Assembly (NCBI GenBank): GCA_025201765.1
Contig: MU623340.1
Span: forward strand, 248,001 to 312,000
Direction: 5' to 3'
Length of the DNA stretch: 64,000 bases
Origin: Daldinia sp. FL1419
Taxonomy: Eukaryota; Ascomycota; Sordariomycetes; Xylariales; Hypoxylaceae
The first letter of the stretch is position 1; each line of letters begins with the position of its first letter. Shown piece after piece: positions 55,444 through 64,000 of this stretch. The notes under the pieces were generated by a model. The model searched no databases and was not told the origin of the DNA. It saw only the letters and a program-made list of their open reading frames with translations. Both the position numbers and the translations under genes were made by a program.

Positions 55444-57877
55444 ATGTCTTACGGTGGTGGTTACAACTCCCGTAACGGAGGAGGAGGCTATTCAAACGGC
55501 CATGACAATAAATATGGAGGCGGTCACGGAGGTGGTCGACAAAATCACGGGTACGAGTACAAATTGCCTATGCAAACTTTTCTCTTGTCTCACCTCATTC
55601 CAACCCCTTTGATCAACGAAAACTAACATATCTATTTCTCTAGCAACGGTTATGGTAACGGCGGTGGTTACGGCGGCAGCAGTGGCGGCGGCGGCGGCGG
55701 CGGCTACGGTGGTGGAAATGGAGGCGGTGACAGAATGTCTAACCTCGGAGCAGGTTTACACAAACAAAACTGGGGTATGTTTGTTGTTCTCCCGGATTTT
55801 TGAGTTATTTTATCATGGCTAACCTTATTTTCAATAGACCTCAGCGCCCTTCCCAAATTCGAAAAGTCTTTCTACAAGGAGGACGAAGCTGTCGCACGAC
55901 GACCTGCCAGTGAAGTTGAGCGATTCCGAAGAGATCACCAGATAACTATTTCTGGTCGCGACGTTCCCAAGCCTGTCGAGACCTTCGACGAGGCTGGATT
56001 CCCCCGGTATGTCATGGACGAAGTCAAGGCACAGGGTTTCCCCGCCCCTACCGCTATCCAATCTCAAGGATGGCCTATGGCTCTTTCTGGACGCGACGTC
56101 GTCGGTATTGCCGAGACTGGTTCTGGTAAGACGCTTACGTACTGCCTTCCCGCAATCGTTCACATCAACGCCCAGCCTCTATTGGCTCCTGGCGATGGTC
56201 CTATAGTGCTCGTTCTCGCACCTACTCGAGAACTAGCCGTGCAAATCCAGCAGGAAATTACCAAATTCGGCAAATCCTCGCGCATTCGCAACACCTGTGT
56301 CTACGGTGGTGTACCCCGTGGCCCTCAGATCCGCGACCTTACTAAGGGCGTCGAGGTTTGTATCGCCACTCCCGGTCGTCTGATTGACATGCTTGAAGGC
56401 GGTAAAACCAACTTGCGCCGAGTAACTTACCTGGTTCTTGATGAAGCTGATCGAATGTTGGACATGGGTTTCGAGCCCCAGATTCGCAAGATCATCGGCC
56501 AGATTCGACCTGACCGTCAAACCCTCATGTGGTCTGCAACGTGGCCCAAGGAAGTCCGTGCTCTGGCTGCCGAATTCCAAACCGACTTCATCCAGGTGAA
56601 CATTGGTTCCATGGACTTGTCTGCTAACCACCGTATTACACAAATTGTTGAAGTTGTATCCGAGGGTGAGAAGCGTGATCGCATGATCAAGCATCTTGAG
56701 AAGATTATGGACAACAAGGAGAACAAGGCTCTCCTTTTCGTAGGTACGAAGCGTGTCGCTGACGAGATTACCCGATTCCTTCGACAGGATGGATGGCCGG
56801 CGCTTTGTAAGTTTATGCAAGCCTCTGATTTTTGTGCGATTTGAAGCTAACCTATTGACAGCGATTCACGGCGACAAACAGCAGAATGAGCGAGACTGGG
56901 TTCTTGACCAGTTCAAGACTGGAAAGAGCCCTATCATGGTAGCCACCGACGTTGCTTCTCGTGGTATTGGTATGATTGAAAATCCCCCCATCCCCTCCCC
57001 TGTCCCCGTATCAATTTCCAGCAGAGTTATATCCGCTGTGCTTTACTCTATGTCTAGGGGCTTTCTCGATTGTGCACATTTGCCTGATCTCCCAGTGTGT
57101 CTTGTGGTTCTCATCTATTCAGGAATATTGGGGTCCCGTGGTATAGCAGATGTACTATACCCATGTTCCGTTGTCGTACCTTATTGTCCCCGTGGTACGG
57201 CTACGGAGTTGGCATTTCTTGATTCTGTCAAGCTGTCTCCAGACTCCCAGATCCTAGGACCCAGACCAGATTATTGGAATTCCCTCCAAACTGGCATCAT
57301 GATGCAACAGACAGCCCCAATTCTCCAAGGAGAAAGCACGGAAAATATACTTAGGCACAGCACGTCCGTCGCTGGGACTTGTTACAGAAACCTTGGCTTT
57401 GGGTATGGCTAACATTAGATTGTAATTAAGATGTGCGCAACATCACTCACGTGATCAACTATGACTACCCGAACAACTCGGAGGATTACATCCACCGTAT
57501 TGGCCGAACTGGCCGTGCTGGCGCCAAAGGCACTGCCATCACTCTCTTTACTGCTGACAGTAAGTGTCTACTGACACCCTTGATCGCGACTACAACTAAC
57601 GCTCTTCTAGATTCTAAGCAGGCTCGTGATCTAGTCTCAGTTCTTCAAGAAGCTAAGCAGCAAGTTGATCCTAGACTTCATGAGATGGCCCGCTATGGTG
57701 GCGGTGGTGGCGGAGGCCGTTACGGCGGACGAGGCTACGGTCGTGGCGGTCATCGAGGTATGTTACAATCAGTCTCTAGATTTTTACACATTATGCTAAT
57801 ATTTATTATCAATAGGCGGCGGCGGCGGTGGTGGTGGCGGTGCTAACGCTATGCCCATCAACAACCGACGATGGTGA
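55444..57877 (+). CDS. DBP2: DEAD-box RNA helicase Dbp2 (p68/DDX5 family)
   Basis: ATP-dependent RNA helicase with roles in rRNA processing, mRNP assembly and nonsense-mediated decay. Seven exons join in frame to 550 residues (yeast Dbp2 is 546): 55444-55550, 55644-55774, 55838-56806, 56862-56969, 57431-57559, 57611-57757, 57816-57877. The N-terminus is a Gly/Tyr/Asn-rich tail, and the C-terminus has RGG-like repeats (GGRYGGRGYGRGG). Helicase motifs are complete: Q motif FPAPTAIQSQGWP, AETGSGKT, PTRELA, TPGRL, DEAD, SAT, ATDVASRGID and HRIGRTGR. The DLSALPKFEKSFYKE segment is typical of the Dbp2/p68 branch. Intron 4 (461 nt) is far longer than the others (50-93 nt) and splits codon 439, directly after SRGI. 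Yeast DBP2 genes also have a long, conserved, autoregulatory intron in the helicase core. Confidence 0.97.
56970..57430 (+). other. Long DBP2 intron with extended open frame
   Basis: 461-nt GT-AG intron. The exon-4 reading frame stays open into it for about 147 codons and ends at a stop at 57410-57412, so an unspliced transcript would encode a helicase lacking the HRIGRTGR motif and carrying an unrelated tail. Its position may match the conserved intron reported in yeast DBP2 genes; that comparison is from memory. Confidence 0.6.
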
Positions 57878-58884
57878 TAACCTTCCGTCAAGGGTCTTTA
57901 GAATGTCGTAAGGTATCCGTCGGATTGCATTTCCTTTTCTTTAATTGCACATATGCACAAACGGCGTTGTGTTTAGAGGTACGGGTGTTTAGACGTCGTT
58001 TTAGTCGACGAATTTGCGAAGGTATCCTGTGCATGTTCATTCAGACTTGCACAAACCCCATACTACCTAATTTGGTCACCCAACGAGATGCAGGGGTTAC
58101 AGAAACATGAGAGAAACGTGGAAAATGCAGAAACCTGCTTTGGTTCTACGAAGAAGCAATTCTGGACTCCAAACCGTACAACTTCCTGATTTTTGACTCT
58201 TGAAGTCAAGAAAGGTATGTTGCTTGCTGACTTGTGCAGATTGGACTTGCTTCAAGACCCGCCTCGAGGTCGTATGTATATGTAGGCTCCCGTTTGCCTC
58301 GTTCTCGCTAGGAGACGACGCGAATAAAGTACGTAGCATGAATTCAAGAATCTTACTGCCTTGACGAGAATGTTCTATACCTATACCAAGGCAGCTATGC
58401 GAAGACTACCTAATCATGATGATGAATTGATACTTGCTTAATCGTACAGGGTTTCTTGGGAATGAGATAGCCTTGGTCCCATGTCCACTACATCCGCATT
58501 CTATTCTTAGATGAGTGCGTCATTTAAGCAGCATTGTTTTTAGTAGCATTGCCGACTTGGTTTTCGTAGCGAGGGCCATGCGAGGTCGTTTTCGGCGAAT
58601 ATAAGTGGTCGGTCGAATATAACCGGAAATGACTCCTTTTTACCCGTAAACGCAGGGGGGCGACTACACCGTACCCGGTAACCGCAACGACATATTCCGT
58701 CTCGGTTTAGGCCTCTGCGATTCCTGCTTGGCAATGAGAGTTATAAGATGGTGGTCGTCGTCCCATCTTCGTGGGAACGTTGTCGTTTTATCTGTGCGAA
58801 CTTTTGGTGCTGTACTTGTCTTTTCTGCTCGCCATCTTGTTAGTTATACTTGTATAAGCCATACGGAAGTATTAGCAAAGCAAG
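57878..58884. other. Non-coding: DBP2 3' region and AA9 promoter
   Basis: No gene was recognised. A short hairpin-capable TTGACTCTTGAAGTCAA lies at about 58193-58209. The rest looks like ordinary untranslated and promoter sequence. Confidence 0.5.
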
Positions 58885-60053
58885 ATGAAGGCTACCGCTG
58901 CGTTTGCGCTGCTCATGGCTGGCGCCCAGGCAGCTCCGCATTGTATGTGAATTTACCACCAGACCATCTCTCTATTTGGATGCTCTTGACTTTTTGATTC
59001 ACTTGCGTCTGTCTATCTACCTAAACGATAAAGGAGAAATAGAGCAAGAGAGGAGAGGAGGGAGTAGCATATATGTCATATGCATGTATGAAAATATAAT
59101 CTGACCAACCCTCGCAGACACGTTCCCGAAGCTGGCAGGCACCTCGGACTGGTCGTCGGTACGCGTGACGGCCAACTTCCAGTCCAACGGCCCTGTGACG
59201 GACGTCAACTCCAACGCCATCAGGTGCTACCAGAGGGACGCAGGAGGCGCCCCCGAGACTACGCAGGTTAAAGCCGGCGGCCAGATCACCTGGGTTGCGA
59301 ACCCGAATATTTACCACCCTGGAGGGTATGCATGCTCTTTTCTTTTTGATTACTTTGCGAGTGGGGAGGGGGTTGTCGAGATGGGGATTTACAGGTTTGG
59401 TATGAGTGAGATGCTAATGTGTTCTGCAGTACGTTATTATCACGGATACGAACAAACGGATGGATGGAGCGTAGTAGCAGTACTAGGCCGGGGTGCCTTC
59501 TAACTGACACGGGACGAGACGAGATGAAATGGAATGAGTTGCTGACTTGGTGTTGTTTCTAGCCCTTTCGGCATATATGGCCAAGGTCCCCTCGGGCAAG
59601 ACCGCAGCCGACTTCGACGGCAGCGGTAATGTGTGGTTCAAGGTGTACCAAGACATGCCGACGACGTCTGGCGGACAATACACCTGGCCATCGAACGGTG
59701 CGTCTTCCTTTCTACCCCTTTCACCCCCTTTCCGCACCCCTATAACGCCTACTAACCCCCACCCAGGCAAATCCGAAATAAGCTTCACAGTACCGCAGTG
59801 CCTCGCGGAAGGAGACTATCTCTTCCGCATCGAGCACGTCGCTCTGCACTCCGCATCCGCGGCCGGCGGCGCCCAGTTCTACATCTCGTGCGCGCAGGTC
59901 CACGTCAGCGGGGGCTCCGGATCCGCGCAGCCCACGGACTTGGTCTCGTTCCCCGGCGCGTACAAGGCTACGGACCCGGGTCTTATGATTAACATCTACA
60001 ACAACGGCGGCAAGCCGTACCAGCCTGCGGGCCCGACCGTTTTTACTTGCTAG
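58885..60053 (+). CDS. AA9 lytic polysaccharide monooxygenase (frame break at exon 2/3)
   Basis: Secreted copper enzyme that cleaves cellulose or hemicellulose oxidatively. Exons: 58885-58942, 59118-59325, 59563-59697 and 59767-60053, about 228 residues, a usual size for a domain without a carbohydrate-binding module. A signal peptide (MKATAAFALLMAGAQAAP) leads to the expected N-terminal copper-binding His (about residue 19) in HYTFPKL. Other family features: SNGPVTDVNS, the second copper His in NIYHPG, LSAYMAKVPSG, FRIEHVALHSA and axial Tyr in AQFYISCAQ. Anomaly: with the only good donor (GTATGC at 59326) and acceptor (TTCTAG ending at 59562), the exons join one base out of frame. Removing one G of the GGAGGG run would restore the frame. 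Possible causes: a sequencing or assembly error, a true frameshift, or an unrecognised micro-exon. Confidence 0.9.
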
Positions 60054-63000
60054 ATGGGGATATTTGAGGACTGGGAATGGGGAATGGAGGGAAGAGGAAG
60101 GGGAAGGACTGGGAGGTCGCTGAGTGAGCGCCCGGGACGGGACTGGGAATCGGATCTGGACTCGGAGGATCTGGATGGCATGACATAAGATATATGTCTA
60201 CGTATGTACCGTACCGACTTGGAGTCTACCGTTACATACATAGGTAGGTAGTTAGCGTAAATATATAATAGTATATCAGGGTTCCACGCGGTCTGGCGTT
60301 CGCGGCTAGCAGCTAGGACGACTATGGCGTATCTAACTAACCCTAGAGACCCTAGAGATCTAGCCGCCCCTAAGGCGATATAGTTCAGATGATTGCCCAT
60401 GTTTAGTTTGCTCGAGCTAGCAAATCTACAACGGATCATATTTGCACGTGTTATTCGGCAGATTGTCGTGTTTAAAATACGCATTTGCTACCCGGGTGTA
60501 CTCTATTCTACTAATAACCGCCTTGTTTCCCTAAGGGGGATCTATATATGAAACCCAGCCTTATGATATACGTACGTGTGGGTGCTTTGGGCTTTTGGGC
60601 ACGAATATTGCCATGGCGTCGGAGTTCCTCGTCAGTTCTTGGTGTCATATCTTCCTTCAGCCAAAGCAAGCCTATTCCCTCGCGTTTCTATTTTATTACC
60701 TACCTACCTAGGTACCTAACATCAGATAAGCAAGCAAGCCTGCCTACACCCCTAGATTCGAGAATGAGTCCCCTCGATTCCATGCCCACCGAACACATTT
60801 ATTTACATCGTTGTACCTTTCCGAGTTTCTCCTCGAGCTAAACGTTACAAACAACCCCAAAGGGTCCAAGAAAGCCCTTCGCTTGCTGACACATGCAATG
60901 TATGGAATGAGAAGGAAGTCGTCGTTCCATCCCGTTGTCTCCCCAAGCAAGAACCCCCTCCCCCCGTGGTCATGGTCGTAAGATTCCCCCCACGTAACAA
61001 GTCGAGAATAATGTCCGCATCGGAACCGTCATCCGACAAACTGACTATGGGGGCCGGAAGTAAGCCCTGCATTAATTACCTGGTGGTCAGAATATATCGC
61101 GCGGACTGTTGCCCGAGAGCTTCCATACACACACACAAAAAAAAAGAAAGAAAAAGGGAATTTAGCTTATTCACCTATAGCAAACACGCTCTTGTCTACA
61201 AATTATTACCTACATGTTTCCGGCTTACTAACAACTATAAGGAGCAAACAATCGTTATAGCCACCAGGCTGCGGTCTCACTATGATCATTCTATTCTATC
61301 CCTATCCTCCTATCTATCCAAGTAGACTTTTTTTTCTCTGCCCATCGAAAACAAAGGTTGGAGACCGTAAGAGCCAACAAGACAAAACTCCGATCCGTAA
61401 CTTGTCCGCAATGCCGAGCTCTAAGCTGACATATATGTACATACCTACCCCTATAAGGATTTCCCGCCGTGTCGAGGTGTCCAAAACTGCTAATCCTACC
61501 CGTTTTCGACTGCCAACTGTGGAGGTTTGTCCCGGCCAGCCCAGGCCCAGGCCCTTGGTCTCACACCAACCCTCGAGGCGCCCTCTCGACCTTGCCAGAA
61601 ACCGGGGGAGATTTGCACGAGTTTTGCCCATTCCCTATACGAGCATCGTCTCGTCTCGTCTCGCCTCGCCTCGCCGGGAAAGCAAGTCGCGAATGTGGTC
61701 AGCACCGAACAGGCGGTGGGAACTACATTTTCTGACCGCTAGTATTGGCTGTATGCTATGTATGTACGTAGGTATGTGTCGTTGTCGTGGTCGAGCGGTA
61801 AACCAAGAAGAAATCGAAAAAGAAGAAAAAGTCGCGCTTGTCCTTTCTGCCTAGAGTATAGCTCGCCGGACCCGAGTATACGGTTCGCGAATTGAGGCGG
61901 CTTACGACATGGTTTCGGCCGATACTCCCGCCGCCCGGCTCCGGACTGGACTAGAGAGCATGCAGCGTAGTGTACAACGGCGACACGACTACTTCGGGCT
62001 TAGAAGAAGAACCTCCCACGTCTAATTAAGAAGGGTCGGAAAACAACGTACCTACCGCTGCTTGCTTGCTTGCTTCGAACCCTAGCGTCCCCGTCGCACG
62101 TGGCATGGCAGGTAGACCTAGTAAGAAGTAAAAACCCGCATAAGATTTCGTGCCCCATGCTTCGTGCCCCATGCCACTGGAATATGTTGGTCCGAAGCCT
62201 AAGCGCGTAGAGAGACATGCATACTCGGAAGTATGTTTGCTACGTGATAAACATTGAGCACGTATCACGGGAAACCAAGGTGCACGAAGCTGGAAAAGCA
62301 AAGGGGCCCCATTGGCAATAAAATCGACATTTGCGATATCCTGCCACGTCTTACTTAGACGATCATTATCATCGTGACCCCCTAGCAGCTACCTACCTGC
62401 CTTTTCCTACCGTCTCACCGGGCGTCCTACGAGGAAGCTGGATTACATTAATCTAACTTAGGCTCTAGGCATTCCTTTGTCGTGTGTGATGAATATCTTA
62501 CCGCCAGAGAGGCGGCTGGACTCGCTCACCTCCCTGCCGTCCTGCTTGCTGCTTGACAAATGTGCAATGTGTCGCGTAAAGTAAGATGCTATGTGTCAAG
62601 CCACCTGTTTACTGGTCGCCATGCTGCCACGTTATTTGTTCACGTTTTATGCTTAGGGAAGAGGGTGTCGAGAAATCGAGCGGCCCATTACCAGATTGAG
62701 TATCTAATCCGGAATATGTAAAAGGGGGGGAGGGGGAAAGCAATGTTTGCTACAATTATCATGGTTGAGCATCTGACATGCAGACAGAGTATCAAAGTAC
62801 GTGCTGGGCAAAAAGGGGCTTTTTATCAAAGTGGCAATAATAATTAGAATCAAAATATGGTACGGGGCCGTGGCGGCTGATAAGTGATAGAAGTCATATA
62901 GAACAAGCCAGGGAGCAATGTAATGCAAGCCACAAATCATACAGCTTACCTTGTTGGATCTCAATGCTATTGGCTGCGTCGTTATATAGGATCTAGACGG

Positions 63001-64000
63001 CAATGCTTCACAAAATTTCGAAACATTGGCCGATGTTTACGGGCCAAAAAGGCGCCGTGGTAGCACAACATATATGAGCTGACATCTTTTGGGCATGTGG
63101 TTAGACGCGCGACCGGCATATGGTGCATCGTCATATGACAAGAGAGGCGCTCATATCACCACGTTTTTTATTGCTACTTGTTATTGGGGAGGCCAGGGAG
63201 AAGGCAAAACCATAGTTTGGGTATATTGGGCAGTATCAGAATGGTGCTGACGAGGAGACAGGATAAATCACCAGCTGGAACCAGCAAGCTTCTTTACTTC
63301 TTTGTCTTCGTCCTTTACCGGAAATCCGACGTTCGGAATTCCCGTTCGGGAGGACCGTAGGTAGCATCCGGATATTCTAGATATTTCATATATTCCATAT
63401 ATTCCAGATTGCAATCCAGACTGCTGGGGAAATTTCTCGTAGCCACGCCGCCACGGGCTGAGACATGGATCTAAAAATTGATTGACGATTCATAGCATGA
63501 GGGCTGGATCGTCCATTCAGAAGAAGAATAGTTAAAACTGGGGAAACAAGCCTGCAGCAATATATCTCGCATCTTCCATTGGCTTACTAGAGTCAAAAAG
63601 AGTCAAGAGAATCCGGTTATGGTAGCCTCCTGGAAAAAGTTTAATTGGAATGTGGTTCAGTTCCTGACAATCTCAGCTGAACTCGATGTCATTGTGATGA
63701 GTGAACGATCCACAATGACCTAGACGAGATCGCGGCGTGGGTAGGGGCAAATGAAGAGACGCGGAAAAAAAGGAAAAAAGGGGGGAAAAAAGAAAAGAAA
63801 AAGAAAAAGAAAACCAACTATCTGACAATGGCACATGTCAAATAAAACTCGGCTGTGGTTGGCTGAGCGAATCTAGGGAGAGAAAATAAAAGATAACGAA
63901 TAAATTTAATAACATGGTGTATTGGATCACATCTCCCTCATCTGTAATAATAAATGACTTATCGCTGAAGAAGACGACGTTGATATCAGTAGTTAGTTGA
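60054..64000. other. Non-coding to the right edge
   Basis: No gene was recognised on either strand; open frames are short and lack familiar motifs. It holds one TACCTAGGTA palindrome (60705), short GCTT, TCTCG and CAGGCC-like repeats (61540-61680, 62065-62085) and a 40-bp purine tract near 63770-63815. A gene entering from the right edge cannot be excluded. Confidence 0.45.

Overview
The window looks like nuclear DNA of a filamentous ascomycete (Pezizomycotina, most likely a Sordariomycete). Genes carry short GT-AG introns, mostly 50-110 nt, often with CTAAC/CTAAT branch sites. The proteins (RRP5, TIM8, a THI20-type kinase-TenA fusion, an Fmp27-type giant lipid-transfer protein, an AA9 lytic polysaccharide monooxygenase) are a typical fungal set. 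The AA9 enzyme suggests a plant-degrading or plant-associated lifestyle. Species cannot be assigned from the sequence alone.

Layout: 1-4.1 kb is non-coding and holds a 570-bp inverted-repeat element (MITE) with a perfect 9-bp target duplication. 4.2-5.3 kb: UTR4, methionine-salvage enolase-phosphatase. 5.3-8.0 kb: non-coding, with two strong hairpins behind UTR4 and a damaged assembly stretch containing ten Ns. 8.0-17.5 kb: a block rich in 60S-ribosome and mitochondrial-import genes: BMT2 (25S rRNA methyltransferase, minus) divergent from RPL25 (uL23, plus), then TIM8 (minus) and RRP5 (minus). 18.1-20.9 kb: a disordered alpha/beta-hydrolase protein, divergent from RRP5. 22.3-31.2 kb: an intronless 2962-residue Fmp27/Hobbit/BLTP2 protein. 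33.2-35.8 kb: a disordered protein with a CRIB (Cdc42/Rac-binding) motif, convergent with it. 35.8-50.5 kb: a 14.6-kb stretch without a recognisable intact gene, full of short tandem repeats and with traces of decayed coding sequence. 50.5-51.4 kb: a bHLH transcription factor. 52.2-54.2 kb: THI20. 55.4-57.9 kb: DBP2. 58.9-60.05 kb: an AA9 monooxygenase whose second and third exons do not join in frame. 60-64 kb: non-coding.

Themes: three neighbours (BMT2, RPL25, RRP5), plus DBP2 further on, serve ribosome assembly. RRP5 and TIM8 share a 13-bp palindromic upstream element at nearly the same distance from their start codons. A 10-bp palindrome (TACCTAGGTA) occurs seven times, always outside genes. 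I found no tRNA, rRNA, CRISPR array or secondary-metabolite cluster, and no clearly new multi-gene system. The best leads are the promoter element, the dispersed palindrome, the MITE, the repeated tryptophan motifs in the hydrolase, the long DBP2 intron and the AA9 splice/frame problem.
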